Shown here piece by piece: positions 1 to 8,954 of a DNA stretch of 64,000 nucleotides. Source of the DNA: Evansella alkalicola (GTDB taxonomy: Bacteria; Bacillota; Bacilli; Bacillales; Salisediminibacteriaceae); NCBI RefSeq assembly GCF_019042735.1, contig NZ_JAHQCR010000070.1, forward strand, positions 52,814-116,813, read 5' to 3'. Numbering within the stretch: position 1 is the first letter of the stretch; the number at the start of each line of letters is the position of its first letter. The notes beneath the pieces were generated by a model. The model searched no databases and had not been told where the DNA came from. It was given only the letters and a program-made list of their open reading frames with translations. The position numbers and the translations under genes are program-made.

Positions 1-44
1 GAGTGATGTATAGACATACCAAAACGCAGGGAGGTAAGTTACAC

Positions 45-260
45 ATGGTTAAAGATGAGGAACGAATGCTGCAGGGGAATGTTGATGCATTACGAGGTAT
101 GGAACTTCTAGTGAAGCAAAAAAGGGATTTACTAGCATCCGGATATCAAAAAGATCAAATGTTTTTAATGCCGGGAATGTTAGTTTTAAAGCTTGAAGAT
201 GGTGAAGTACGCTGGATGGTTTTTGAAGGGGAGTTCAAGATGGAAATATGGAAGGCATAA
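45..260 (+). CDS. Hypothetical phage protein upstream of terminase
   Basis: Short protein of about 71 residues that I do not recognise. The ATG at 45 is chosen because a GGAGG sits about 10 bases upstream; the frame stays open to base 3, but without a ribosome site there. It is charged at the N terminus, with a hydrophobic stretch around MFLMPGMLVLKLEDGEVRWMVF that looks like beta strands and not a membrane segment. It lies just before the small terminase, a place where siphoviruses often keep small HNH or packaging-regulation genes, but no HNH motif is present. Confidence 0.55.
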   Translation: MVKDEERMLQGNVDALRGMELLVKQKRDLLASGYQKDQMFLMPGMLVLKLEDGEVRWMVFEGEFKMEIWKA

Positions 261-290
261 AAAATACAAAAGTTAACGCTTAGGAATCGG

Positions 291-315
291 GTCTATCAAG
301 AGATAGGCTTTTTCT
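291..315 (+). terminator. Hairpin with T-run before terS
   Basis: GTCTATC and GATAGGC can pair around a 4-base loop and are followed by TTTTTCTTTTG. This separates the first small gene from the terminase operon. Confidence 0.5.
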
Positions 316-342
316 TTTGTTCAATTTGAGGAGGTGAAAGCT

Positions 343-849
343 ATGGCAGGTAAAGGAAGGCCGCCAAAACCAACAGCGATAAAAGAACTGGAAGGTAATC
401 CGGGAAAACGACCTTTGAATAAAAACGAACCGAGGCCGGTGAAAAAGGCACCGAAATGCCCGTCATGGCTGGAGCCTGATGCGAAAAAAGAATGGCGGAG
501 ACTTTCTGAAGAATTAGAAACGATGGGGTTATTAACACATGTTGATATGGCTGCCTTTGCTGGCTATTGCCAGGCTTATGCGAGGTGGAAAGAAGCGGAA
601 GAGTTTATTTCAAAGCACGGTTCGATTTTAAAGACCAGCTCAGGCTATATCCAGCAGATCCCACAGGTATCGATTGCTCAGCAAAACTTAAAACAAATGC
701 GAAACTTTTGCTCGGAACTGGGGCTTAGTCCGTCTGCAAGAAGCAGGCTGAATATTAACAATTCAGGTAACACGGTCGAAGGTGACGAGATGGAAGAGCT
801 GCTTTTATCTATTCCGAAAGCAGAAGACATTATGAACAGCTCGGATTAG
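343..849 (+). CDS. Phage terminase small subunit, P27 family
   Basis: Small subunit of the packaging motor, which recognises phage DNA and hands it to the large subunit. The N terminus MAGKGRPPKPTAIKELEGNP is the characteristic start of the P27-type TerS family (basic, Gly/Pro rich), followed by helical sequence with PSWLEPDAKKEWRRL. The length (168 residues) is normal. ATG 343 is chosen because GAGGAGGTG lies 6-14 bases upstream; an upstream in-frame GTG at 334 overlaps that ribosome site. It ends 25 bases before terL and is probably co-transcribed with it. Confidence 0.9.
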   Translation: MAGKGRPPKPTAIKELEGNPGKRPLNKNEPRPVKKAPKCPSWLEPDAKKEWRRLSEELETMGLLTHVDMAAFAGYCQAYARWKEAEEFISKHGSILKTSSGYIQQIPQVSIAQQNLKQMRNFCSELGLSPSARSRLNINNSGNTVEGDEMEELLLSIPKAEDIMNSSD

Positions 850-874
850 GTCGATCAGGAAGGAGGAGATAGTT

Positions 875-2431
875 ATGCCTTATAGTGAGGCCCATGCCAA
901 TCATGCAGTGAATTTTATCCAGAACTTAAAACTGACCAAAGGGAAATGGGCCGGGAAACCGTTTATCCTTCTCCCTTGGGAACTTGATTTGGTGAAGAAG
1001 CTTTTTGGCACGTTGCGGGAAGATGGTACAAGACAATATCGCACCTCCTATGTGGAAATAGGAAAGAAAAACGGCAAGTCAGAACTTGGTGCTGCCATTG
1101 CTCTTTATATGCTTTTGGCTGACGGTGAACCAAATGCTGAAGTATATGTAGCTGCTTGTGACCGCCAGCAAGCCAGTATCATTTTTAATACGAGCGTCAA
1201 TTTTGTGGAAGGAAACAGGACGTTATCAAAAGTTACGAACACAGTCCGTTCTACTAAACGAGTTGTTTATCCGAAGACGGGAAGCTTTTATCAAGTATTA
1301 AGTTCAGACGTAAAATCGAAATCAGGGATCAACGCATCATGTGTAATCTTAGATGAAATCTGGACGTATCCGAATGCGGACTTGGCAAAGATGCTCACCA
1401 CAGGTTCTGGTGATGCGAGAAGCCAACCGCTCTTTCTTTATTTGACGACAGCCGGGAATAAACTCTCCGGCTATGGATGGGAAATGCATTGTAAAGCGAA
1501 AGACATCTTAGATGGGAAAAGGGTCGATCCTACATTCCTTTCTATCATTTATGGATTAGAAGAAGATGCAGACATTGAAGATGAAAACAATTGGTACAAG
1601 GCTAATCCTAGTCTTGGTCACACCATTCAAATAGATCGAGTTAGGGAACATTATCAGCAAGTAAAAGATGACCCAGCAGACTTGGCGCTTTTTAAGCAGC
1701 TACGGTTGAACATGTGGTTAAAACAAGAAATCAAATGGATGCCGATGGACAAATGGGATCATTGTAACTTTGTTGTCGATCCAGAGGAGTTGAAAGGTCG
1801 GGTTTGTTACGGTGGCTTGGATTTATCATCTACCAGTGACGTTACCGCTTTTGTTTTAGTCTTTCCACCTGAAGATGAAGACGACAAATACCAGGTGTTG
1901 CCTTTCTTTTGGTTGCCAGAAGAAACGTTGCCTCAAAGGGTAAAACGAGATGGTGTACCTTATGATATTTGGAATAAACAAGGGTTGTTAAATCTTACAG
2001 AAGGAAACGTGGTCCACTATGGCTTTATTGAGAAGTTCATTGAAAAGCTAGGGGAGCAATATAACATCCGAGAAATTGTTTATGACCGCTGGGGAGCTAC
2101 TCAAATGAGTCAAAATCTAGAGGGAATGGGCTTAACAGTTGTTCCTTTTGGTCAAGGGTTCAAAGATATGTCACCACCAACCAAGGAAATGATGCGACTC
2201 GTATTAAGTAAACAAGTTGCTCATGGTGGACATCCGGTTCTTCGTTGGATGGCAGATAACATTGTCGTTAAGACCGATCCCGCTGGCAACATTAAAGTGG
2301 ATAAGGAGAAATCAACGGAGAAAATTGATGGCATTGTCGCAATGATTATGGGACTGGCTCGAGCGATGGTAAATCCAACTGATGATGGAAGTTCGATATA
2401 TGATGAGCGGGATATGATTATTTTAGGTTAA
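875..2431 (+). CDS. Phage terminase large subunit (TerL)
   Basis: ATPase and nuclease of the DNA packaging motor, acting at the portal vertex. Visible motifs: a Walker A-like GKKNGKSE at residues 63-70, a Walker B-like CVILDEIW near 156-163, and a nuclease-domain acidic motif GGLDLSSTSD near 313. A further conserved aspartate sits in EIVYDRWGA. The 518-residue length is usual for the HK97/P27-linked TerL group. A strong AGGAGG precedes ATG 875. It stands between terS and portal in the standard order. Confidence 0.95.
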   Translation: MPYSEAHANHAVNFIQNLKLTKGKWAGKPFILLPWELDLVKKLFGTLREDGTRQYRTSYVEIGKKNGKSELGAAIALYMLLADGEPNAEVYVAACDRQQASIIFNTSVNFVEGNRTLSKVTNTVRSTKRVVYPKTGSFYQVLSSDVKSKSGINASCVILDEIWTYPNADLAKMLTTGSGDARSQPLFLYLTTAGNKLSGYGWEMHCKAKDILDGKRVDPTFLSIIYGLEEDADIEDENNWYKANPSLGHTIQIDRVREHYQQVKDDPADLALFKQLRLNMWLKQEIKWMPMDKWDHCNFVVDPEELKGRVCYGGLDLSSTSDVTAFVLVFPPEDEDDKYQVLPFFWLPEETLPQRVKRDGVPYDIWNKQGLLNLTEGNVVHYGFIEKFIEKLGEQYNIREIVYDRWGATQMSQNLEGMGLTVVPFGQGFKDMSPPTKEMMRLVLSKQVAHGGHPVLRWMADNIVVKTDPAGNIKVDKEKSTEKIDGIVAMIMGLARAMVNPTDDGSSIYDERDMIILG

Positions 2432-2510
2432 GTTTTGCGTTTATGCTTTAATTGTTTGTCATTTGAGCATGAAAGCAAAATTTAATGGAGAAAGGAGTGA
2501 TGAAAAACGT

Positions 2511-3767
2511 ATGTTTGAATTTCTAAAAGGATTTTTTAAAGCCCGTGATAATCCTACTGACAGAGTCAGCTCGGCACCAAACTTTTACATGGGACAAAGT
2601 GTGTCAGGGGCAATGGTGAATGAGCGAAGTTCGATGCAGACAACAGCGGTATTTGCATGTGTTCGAATCATTGCGGAGACGGTCGCTTCCTTACCATTAC
2701 ACACCTATAAGTATGCCGGTGATGGAAAAGAAAAGATGGTTGACCATCCATTGTACAGGATCCTCCATGACGAACCGAATCCGGAAATGACGTCCTTTAC
2801 AATTAGAGAAACGATCATGACACACCTTCTATTGTGGGGGAATGCGTACTGCCAAATCATTCGAAATGGTCGTGGTGATGTGATTGGCCTTTATCCTTTG
2901 CTCCCAGATAAAATGACTGTGGACCGAGACGGAAGGGGTGACCTTTATTATGCCTACAAAAAAGAGGGTATTACTCATTACCTTGGGCCAGAAGAAGTAT
3001 TACACATACCAGGTCTAGGCTTTGATGGCGTGATGGGGTACTCCCCAGTCGCCCTTGCTAAAAATGCCATTGGCCTGAACATTGCAGCTGAAGAATATGG
3101 AGGTCGGTTCTTCGCTAATAATGCCACTCCTAGTGGGGTCCTTTCTACAGAAGGAACGATTAAAAACCCGACAAAAGTGAGAGATGCTTGGCAAGCAGCT
3201 TATGGTGGCAGTGGCAACAGTAACAAGGTAGCTGTTTTAGAAGATGGTTTGAAATACCAAGCCATTAGCATGCCCAATTCCGATGCACAGTTTTTAGAAA
3301 CTCGGAAGTTTCAGATTGAAGAGATCTGCCGAATATTTCAGGTGCCACCTCACATGGTTGCCGATTTAAGTAAAAGTTCGTTTAGTAACATTGAGAATCA
3401 ATCCATCAGCTTTGTGGTCCATACCGTCAGACCATGGATTGTAAGAATTGAACAGGCGATGAACCGTAAACTTTTTAAAGAAAGTGAGAAGGGACAATGC
3501 TTTGTATCTTTTAATGCCTCTGCCCTCATGCGTGGGGATTACAAATCACGAATGGATGGGTACGCCATTGGTATTCAGAACGGATTTTTCTCTGTTAATG
3601 ATGTAAGGCGCATGGAGAACTTGGACCCGATTGCTGCTGAAGAAGGTGGTGACCTTTACTTAACAAATGGCAACATGCTCCCACTGAAGATGGCAGGAGC
3701 TTATGCAAAGAAAGCGTTAAAAGAGAGTGAGGGGGAGGCTGATGAAGTAGATGAAACAACAACTTAA
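2511..3767 (+). CDS. Phage portal protein, HK97 family
   Basis: Forms the dodecameric ring through which DNA enters the capsid. The sequence has the family core TTAVFACVRIIAETVASLPLH near residues 45-65, LLLWGNAYCQIIRNGRGDVIGLYPL and EEICRIFQVPPHMVADLSKSSFSNIE. The ATG at 2511 gives MFEFLKGFFKARDN, like other portals, with AAAGGAG 13 bases upstream, a rather long spacing; an in-frame TTG at 2463 would add 16 residues. The C terminus is acidic. The next gene is the prohead protease, as in HK97-like modules. Confidence 0.93.
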   Translation: MFEFLKGFFKARDNPTDRVSSAPNFYMGQSVSGAMVNERSSMQTTAVFACVRIIAETVASLPLHTYKYAGDGKEKMVDHPLYRILHDEPNPEMTSFTIRETIMTHLLLWGNAYCQIIRNGRGDVIGLYPLLPDKMTVDRDGRGDLYYAYKKEGITHYLGPEEVLHIPGLGFDGVMGYSPVALAKNAIGLNIAAEEYGGRFFANNATPSGVLSTEGTIKNPTKVRDAWQAAYGGSGNSNKVAVLEDGLKYQAISMPNSDAQFLETRKFQIEEICRIFQVPPHMVADLSKSSFSNIENQSISFVVHTVRPWIVRIEQAMNRKLFKESEKGQCFVSFNASALMRGDYKSRMDGYAIGIQNGFFSVNDVRRMENLDPIAAEEGGDLYLTNGNMLPLKMAGAYAKKALKESEGEADEVDETTT

Positions 3768-3835
3768 CTAAGATAAAAGGCGACAGCATCTCAATATTGA
3801 GGTGTATTTTTTATGCCCAAAAGGAGGTTTGAAAA

Positions 3836-4615
3836 ATGGATAAATTTTGGCGCTGGGTAACGAATGAAGCCGGAGAAAAGCCAGTACGCACACTGCACAT
3901 GGAAGGGTACATCGCTGAGTCCTCTTGGTTTGATGATGACATCACCCCTAAGCAGTTTAAAACAGAGCTTTATGGCACTGGGAATGTAACAGATGACATC
4001 GTTGTGAAAATCCATTCCCCAGGTGGTGACTGCTTTGCGGCAGCGCAAATCTACAACATGTTAAAGGAATATCCAGGACACATCAGTGTTCAGGTCGATG
4101 GGCTTGCTGCAAGTGCTGCCTCTGTGATTGCCATGGCAGGCGACGAGGTGGTTGTTTCACCACTATCGGTGTTAATGATCCACAACCCGGCTATGTTCAT
4201 TGGTGGGGAAGTGTCGGATCTGGAGGCTGGAATTAATCTTTTAAGCGAAGTCAAAGAGAGCATTATCAATGCTTATCAGATTAAAACCGGTCTTTCGAGA
4301 ACAAAAATCGCTCACATGATGAATGCAGAAACATGGATGAGTGCCCATAAGGCAATTGAATTAAAGTTTGCTGACCGCATTCTTTATGAACATGAACCGA
4401 CGGCTGAAGGGGCTGACGGTTTTATTTTTGACAAGCTAACCGTCACAAACACGTTGATTCATAAGCTACCTGGGGTTCAGGCCAAGTTACCCAAAATAGT
4501 ATCCCCCCATGCAACTGATAGTTTCAAAGAACCACAGGATAGCCAAGGGCAAGAAATTCAAATTCCAGTAGACCAGCTAGAAAAACGGCTGGAACTGATT
4601 AAAAATTGGAGGTAG
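3836..4615 (+). CDS. Head maturation protease, ClpP-related
   Basis: Serine protease that cleaves scaffold and capsid N termini during prohead maturation. The ClpP fold is shown by KIHSPGGDCFAAAQIYNML (residues 58-76), the nucleophile region GLAASAASVIAMAG (Ser93 the likely nucleophile) and VLMIHNPAMF with His116 the likely general base. The C-terminal tail (about 200-259) is Gln/Pro rich and variable. An AAAGGAGG precedes ATG 3836. The capsid gene starts 7 bases after its stop, so the two are surely co-translated. Confidence 0.93.
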   Translation: MDKFWRWVTNEAGEKPVRTLHMEGYIAESSWFDDDITPKQFKTELYGTGNVTDDIVVKIHSPGGDCFAAAQIYNMLKEYPGHISVQVDGLAASAASVIAMAGDEVVVSPLSVLMIHNPAMFIGGEVSDLEAGINLLSEVKESIINAYQIKTGLSRTKIAHMMNAETWMSAHKAIELKFADRILYEHEPTAEGADGFIFDKLTVTNTLIHKLPGVQAKLPKIVSPHATDSFKEPQDSQGQEIQIPVDQLEKRLELIKNWR

Positions 4616-4621
4616 AAAAAT

Positions 4622-5812
4622 ATGAATAGAATTCAAGAGTTACGAGAAAAACGAGCAAAGGTCTGGGATCAAGCCAAGAAGTTTTTAGATGAGCGTCGTC
4701 AGGAAAATGGCCTTATTTCACCTGAGGACAATGCCACCTATGAAAAGATGGAAAAGGAAGTTGTAGACCTTGGGAAAGAGGTAGAACGATTAGAACGTCA
4801 AGAAGCAGTGGACCGAGAACTATCAGCTGCGGTTTCCAAACCGTTAGCCGGTCGCCCTGAAAAATCAAAAGAAGGAAAGACAGGTAGAGCGACTGATAAT
4901 TACCGAACAGCTTTCTGGGGTGCAATGAGAAACAAGATGAACCCTTCCGTGCAAAATGCCTTACAAATTGGCCAAGACTCTGAAGGTGGTTTTCTTGTTC
5001 CAGATGAATACGAGCAACAATTAATTCAGGCATTAGAAGAAGCGAATGTATTACGACAGCTGTGTAATGTTATTAATACAAGTCATGGCGATAGAAAAAT
5101 TCCAGTGGTAGCCAGTCACGGAAGTGCAGCTTGGATGGATGAAGAGAGTGCCTTCCAAGAAAACGATGATACGTTCACCCAAGTAAGTCTTTCAGCGTAT
5201 AAGCTTGGCACGATGTTAAAGGTATCTGATGAGCTTTTACACGATAGCTTCTTTGACCTTGAAGGGTATGTGGCTGAAGAGTTTGCAAGAAGAATTGGTG
5301 CTGCTGAAGAAGAAGCGTTCCTTTTAGGAAATGGTAGCAGCAAACCGACTGGACTTCTTAATAGTACTGGTGGGGCTAGCCTTGGAGTGACAGCTTCAAG
5401 TGCCACTGCGATTTCAATGGATGAAGTGTTTGATTTGTATCATAGCTTGAAGTCAGCTTATCGAAAGAATGCAACATTTGTGGTGAATGATGCAACAGTG
5501 AAAGCCATTCGAAAGCTAAAAGATGGACAAGGGCAGTATTTATGGCAGCCTTCTGTCACTGCAGGTACACCAGATACGATTTTAAATCGCCCGGTGCAAA
5601 CTTCTCAGTACATGCCAACAGCTGCTGCTGGTGAGAAAACGATACTTTTCGGTGATTTCAATTACTACTGGATTGCGGATCGTCAAGGACGAACCTTTAA
5701 GCGATTGAACGAATTATATGCAGCAAACGGTCAAGTTGGCTTCTTAGCTTGGCAACGACTTGATGCCAAACTGATTCTTCCTGAAGCAGTGAAGGTGCTC
5801 CAACAAAAATAG
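4622..5812 (+). CDS. Major capsid protein, HK97 fold
   Basis: Main shell protein. The N-terminal ~110 residues are a charged coiled-coil delta domain (MNRIQELREKRAKVWDQAKK...) that acts as internal scaffold and is expected to be removed by the upstream protease. The mature region starts around QNALQIGQDSEGGFLVPDEY and contains the HK97 hallmarks AFLLGNGSSKPTGLL and AAAGEKTILFGDFNYYWIADR. The length of 396 residues is typical. A ribosome site GGAGG lies at the end of the protease gene. Confidence 0.95.
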   Translation: MNRIQELREKRAKVWDQAKKFLDERRQENGLISPEDNATYEKMEKEVVDLGKEVERLERQEAVDRELSAAVSKPLAGRPEKSKEGKTGRATDNYRTAFWGAMRNKMNPSVQNALQIGQDSEGGFLVPDEYEQQLIQALEEANVLRQLCNVINTSHGDRKIPVVASHGSAAWMDEESAFQENDDTFTQVSLSAYKLGTMLKVSDELLHDSFFDLEGYVAEEFARRIGAAEEEAFLLGNGSSKPTGLLNSTGGASLGVTASSATAISMDEVFDLYHSLKSAYRKNATFVVNDATVKAIRKLKDGQGQYLWQPSVTAGTPDTILNRPVQTSQYMPTAAAGEKTILFGDFNYYWIADRQGRTFKRLNELYAANGQVGFLAWQRLDAKLILPEAVKVLQQK

Positions 5813-5815
5813 TAA

Positions 5816-5858
5816 ATAACGATAGGTAGTCTCTTCATTGGGGCTACCTATTTGAATT
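5816..5858 (+). terminator. Hairpin between capsid and head-decoration gene
   Basis: GATAGGTAG and CTACCTAT can pair across a short loop and are followed by a weak T-rich stretch. It could be an attenuator that keeps capsid message more abundant than downstream mRNA. Confidence 0.4.
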
Positions 5859-5875
5859 AAAGGAGGGGAACAACC

Positions 5876-6397
5876 ATGGGGTATAACACAAAGAATTACA
5901 CCGAACAGGGTGGAGAGAAAACGGTCATTGGTGGTGAGCTAACCATTGAAAAGAGTGGGAAGTTAACTTTTGACGGAAGTGAAGTTTCTCAAGCTACTTT
6001 CCAATCTGATAGTGAAGCTTCTTCTGTTGCTGGGATCGTTTCTGATTTTAATAAATTGCTAGGAAAGCTGAGGAGTGCAGGGGTGGTGTTTCCGGAAGCA
6101 CCACTGATTACGATTTTAATAGAACCGCTGGATATTACCGTAACGGAAGGCAGCATTGAAGAAAGTCTTGGTCTTGAAGCTAGCGTTACGGGCAGTGGAG
6201 ACCTCGCTTATCAATGGTATAGCAATACAACGGAAAGTGATAGTGGCGGTACATTGATTGAAGATGCTACTGATCCTGTTTTTGTACTTCCTACTGATAT
6301 AACTGCAGGTACGTATTATTACTACTGTGTTGTTAGTGCTGAAGAAGCTGAAAATGTGACTTCTAGAGTCATAACTGTAACGGTTGAGGAAGCGTAA
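5876..6397 (+). CDS. Head fibre or decoration protein with Ig-like domain
   Basis: The N-terminal ~75 residues (YTEQGGEKTVIGGELTIEKS, then ASSVAGIVSDFNKLLGKLRSAGV) resemble head-fibre proteins placed just after capsid genes in Gram-positive phages. Residues ~80-173 form an Ig-like beta sandwich ending in YQWYSNTT...GTYYYYCVVSAEE...VTVEEA, the Tyr/Cys pattern of bacterial Ig domains. Nearly the same domain ends the tail tube protein at 8042-8923. Such domains are thought to decorate virions and bind weakly to carbohydrate on cells or mucus. Strong AGGAGG upstream of ATG 5876. Confidence 0.78.
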   Translation: MGYNTKNYTEQGGEKTVIGGELTIEKSGKLTFDGSEVSQATFQSDSEASSVAGIVSDFNKLLGKLRSAGVVFPEAPLITILIEPLDITVTEGSIEESLGLEASVTGSGDLAYQWYSNTTESDSGGTLIEDATDPVFVLPTDITAGTYYYYCVVSAEEAENVTSRVITVTVEEA

Positions 6398-6421
6398 TGA
6401 AAGTGACCGGTGGTGGTTAAC

Positions 6422-6733
6422 GTGAGCGCACTACTTGAAAAGGTAAAAGCAAACCTCATTATCAGTCATGACGAGGATGATGCCCTTATCGAAAGCTATG
6501 TTGCGGCTGCCAAATCTTATGCCGAGAGCTTTCAGCAATTAGATGAGGGCTATTACAACGAATATCCCATATCATCAGCTACCGAGCAAGGAATTATCAT
6601 GCTGGCTACTCATTTTTATGAGAGTCGCGATGGTTCCAGCGGTGGCTTTTTTGGTAACAACTTCAGAGCAGGTGATCAAGTTTGGAAAACCGTCCATCTC
6701 TTACTTCGTACAGGCAAGGAGTGGAAGGTCTGA
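6422..6733 (+). CDS. Head-tail connector protein (gp6-like)
   Basis: Ring-forming adaptor that joins the portal to the tail. The sequence LLEKVKANLIISHDEDDALIESYVAAAKSYAE is the classic gp6/DUF3199-type helical start, and GIIMLATHFYESRD is the second conserved helix. The length (~103 residues) is right. GTG 6422 follows a GGTGG; an in-frame GTG at 6410 is an alternative start. Confidence 0.82.
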   Translation: MSALLEKVKANLIISHDEDDALIESYVAAAKSYAESFQQLDEGYYNEYPISSATEQGIIMLATHFYESRDGSSGGFFGNNFRAGDQVWKTVHLLLRTGKEWKV

Positions 6734-6746
6734 GGGAGGAAGGCTC

Positions 6747-6914
6747 ATGAAATTCAGCAAGCAGCATCGAAAAAAGCAAAAGCGCTGTTATCGAAAAGGG
6801 AGAAAGAAAAACCGGAACAGAGACAATCGTGTGGAGAAGGTAGAGAAGGAAGTTAAGCAGGTAGGTGTGGATGATGAGTTTAGGGAAGATGAATATTTTT
6901 GTCGATATTTTTAA
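6747..6914 (+). CDS. Small very basic phage protein
   Basis: A 55-residue frame, MKFSKQHRKKQKRCYRKGRK..., with a good GGGAGG ribosome site 8 bases before ATG 6747. It overlaps the start of the next gene by about 40 bases in another frame. The first half is extremely rich in Lys/Arg and the second half is acidic. No family recognised. It may be a real small structural or DNA-contacting protein, or only a translated leader that couples the connector and head-closure genes. Confidence 0.4.
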   Translation: MKFSKQHRKKQKRCYRKGRKKNRNRDNRVEKVEKEVKQVGVDDEFREDEYFCRYF

Positions 6915-7203
6915 TCGAAATCAATCAAAAGATAGTGAGGGCTTTGTCACACAAATAGACGATTTCGTCGCCAGTGTCAGAGCCTTTCGAGAAGAACGGC
7001 ATGGTTCAAGGAAGTGGGCCAACTTGGCAGCATTTACAGATGCCAATGCGATTTTTAAGTTTCGAAGGGTACCAGGATTAGAGATTCGAAGTGGCATGCT
7101 ATTTGTTTGTGATAAAAGTAGATACACCGTTATTAGTGTAGAAGACATTAACGGAATGTACACGGAGGTCCTCGCTGAAAAAATAGAGCCTTCAAAGGCA
7201 TAG
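6874..7203 (+). CDS. Phage head closure (head-tail adaptor) protein
   Basis: SPP1 gp16/HK97 gp7-like stopper protein that seals the portal after packaging. The small beta-barrel pattern is visible: MNIFVDIFNRNQSKDSEGFVTQIDDFVASVRAFREE at the start, then FRRVPGLEIRSGMLFVCDKSRYTVISVEDI with the typical strand ending before VLAEKIEP. About 110 residues, normal for the family. ATG 6871 or 6874 follows AGGTAGGTG; 6874 is used here. It sits between the gp6-like and gp10-like genes, as expected. Confidence 0.8.
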   Translation: MSLGKMNIFVDIFNRNQSKDSEGFVTQIDDFVASVRAFREERHGSRKWANLAAFTDANAIFKFRRVPGLEIRSGMLFVCDKSRYTVISVEDINGMYTEVLAEKIEPSKA

Positions 7204-7219
7204 TAGGGAGGTGAACGAC

Positions 7220-7651
7220 TTGGCAAAAGCATCTATTAAAATGCCTGACGATTTTCTTTTAAAAGTATCCTCTCTCGCTGGTAAAACCGATGAAATCATC
7301 CCTAGAGTTTTACAAGAGGGTGGCGAAGTGGTGAAAACCAGGGTTAAATCGAATCTTGAAGCAGTGGTGGGAAAAAACTTGAAAGAAGATCCCCGTTCTA
7401 CCGGTGAGTTAATCAATGCTTTAGGTGTAACACCAGCGGGGGTGGACCGAAAAGGTGAGTATAACGTGAAGGTTGGATTTGACGAACCGAGAAGGGATGG
7501 CGTGTCGAACGCAAAGCTTGCGAACATTCTCGAACATGGTAAATCTGGTCAGCCACCGAAGCCTTTTTTAAGACCTGCTAGGAATTCTAGTCGAAAGCCA
7601 GCTATCGAAGTGATGAAACAAAAGCTAGATGAAGAGATTCGTAAATTGTAA
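7220..7651 (+). CDS. HK97 gp10-like minor tail component
   Basis: Tail-completion protein of the HK97 gp10 family, acting at the head-proximal end of the tail. Start TTG 7220 follows GGGAGGTG by 7 bases and gives MAKASIKMPDDFLLKVSSL. The family end motif is clear: ANILEHGKSGQPPKPFLRPA followed by a basic helix. The length, ~143 residues, is normal. Confidence 0.85.
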   Translation: MAKASIKMPDDFLLKVSSLAGKTDEIIPRVLQEGGEVVKTRVKSNLEAVVGKNLKEDPRSTGELINALGVTPAGVDRKGEYNVKVGFDEPRRDGVSNAKLANILEHGKSGQPPKPFLRPARNSSRKPAIEVMKQKLDEEIRKL

Positions 7652-7669
7652 CCAGGAAGGAGGCAGAGG

Positions 7670-8038
7670 ATGGTCAAGTACAACAGCATTTTAAAAGATA
7701 TAAAAGTGGTTCTTAAGCAAACAGAGATTCCAATTGAAACAGGGATCTTCAGTAAAAAAGCACCTGATGAGTATTTGGTCATCACACCGATGAGCGACGT
7801 TTTTGAGTTGTTTGCGGATAATCTGCCTCAACATGAAATACAAGAAGCTCGCCTTTCTCTTTTTAGTAAACGTAATTATATGGAGCGAAAAAATGAAGTT
7901 GTCGATTTACTAATGGCAGCCGATTTCACCATTAGCGACCGACGTTATGTTGGTTTTGAAAGAGATACTGGTTATCACCACTTTTCCATTGATGTAGCAA
8001 AGGAATATGAAATGAATTTTATTATGGAAGGAGAATAA
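7670..8038 (+). CDS. Tail terminator-like protein
   Basis: 122-residue protein between the gp10-like gene and the tail tube gene, the usual place of the tail terminator (gp11/gpU-type) that caps tail tube polymerisation. The pattern ILKDIKVVLKQTEIPIETGIFSKKAPDEYLVITPMSDVFELFADN with a later YVGFERDTGYHHFSIDVAKEYE fits the alpha/beta terminator fold. The assignment rests mainly on size and position. GGAAGGAGG precedes ATG 7670. Confidence 0.68.
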   Translation: MVKYNSILKDIKVVLKQTEIPIETGIFSKKAPDEYLVITPMSDVFELFADNLPQHEIQEARLSLFSKRNYMERKNEVVDLLMAADFTISDRRYVGFERDTGYHHFSIDVAKEYEMNFIMEGE

Positions 8039-8041
8039 CAA

Positions 8042-8923
8042 ATGGCAACGATAGGACTTGATCGTTTATTTTATGCCAACATTACAGAAGATGAAAATGG
8101 CATTGAGAGTTATGGAACTCCTAAGGTACTAGCAAAAGCAATGACAGCTGAACTAAGTGTTGAGCTGATTGAAGCCATTCTGTATGCCGATGACGGGGCG
8201 TCTGAAATTGTAAAAGAGTTTCAAAGCGGTACTTTAAATCTTGGGATTGACGACATTGGACCACTGGCAGCTCAGGATTTAACAGGCTGTAAAGTTGATA
8301 GCAATAACGTCATCGTTTCAAGAAGTGAAGATGGAGGGAATCCGGTGGCCATTGGATTTCGTGCCAAAAAGTCGAACGGGAGATATCGCTACTTCTGGTT
8401 GTATCGTGTGATTTTCAGCATTCCTACCACAAGCCTTGCGACAAAAGGAGAATCGATTACATTTAGTAGTCCGACCATTGAAGGAACCGTTTTTAGACGA
8501 AACAAATTGGATGGAGAAAGCAAACACCCGTGGAAGGCAGAGGTGACGGAAGGCGATTCAGGCGTTGCGACTTCAACAATCTCAGAATGGTTTAGTGCAG
8601 TGTATGAACCTGATTTCACCCCAGTGGAACCCGTGATCACCATTACGACTCAGCCTGAAGAGTTAACAGAAACTACTGAAGGCAGTATTTCAGGTAGCCT
8701 TTCTGTCGTAGCAAGTGTGAATACAAGCCATCCAATCACTTATCAGTGGTATGAAAATACGACAGATAGCACGACTGGTGGAACGGTTATTAATGGAGAA
8801 ACATCAGCAAGTTTCAATCTTCCAACAGACTTACTTGCTGGAACGTATTACTACTATTGTGTGCTTAGTTCCGTTGGTGCGACAGATGTCAAAACTGATG
8901 TTGCGACTGTAATTGTATCGTAA
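8042..8923 (+). CDS. Major tail tube protein with C-terminal Ig-like domain
   Basis: The N-terminal ~195 residues are a phi13/TP901-type tail tube protein (MATIGLDRLFYANITEDENG..., RSEDGGNPVAIGFRAKKSNGRYRYFWLYRVIF). Residues ~200-293 are an extra Ig-like domain (TITTQPEELTETTEGSISGSL...YQWYENTT...GTYYYYCVLSSV). The same domain type ends the head protein at 5876-6397, down to the YQWY and GTYYYYCV motifs, so the two look like a within-genome duplication. The Ig domain would be displayed along the tail. Confidence 0.88.
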   Translation: MATIGLDRLFYANITEDENGIESYGTPKVLAKAMTAELSVELIEAILYADDGASEIVKEFQSGTLNLGIDDIGPLAAQDLTGCKVDSNNVIVSRSEDGGNPVAIGFRAKKSNGRYRYFWLYRVIFSIPTTSLATKGESITFSSPTIEGTVFRRNKLDGESKHPWKAEVTEGDSGVATSTISEWFSAVYEPDFTPVEPVITITTQPEELTETTEGSISGSLSVVASVNTSHPITYQWYENTTDSTTGGTVINGETSASFNLPTDLLAGTYYYYCVLSSVGATDVKTDVATVIVS

Positions 8924-8954
8924 ATGCATGAGGCTTATGGGAGGATGATGAAAA

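Noticed and set aside
6543..6746. Upstream extension of the small basic ORF into the connector gene
   Set aside because: It lies wholly within the connector frame with no ribosome site; only the part from ATG 6747 has one.
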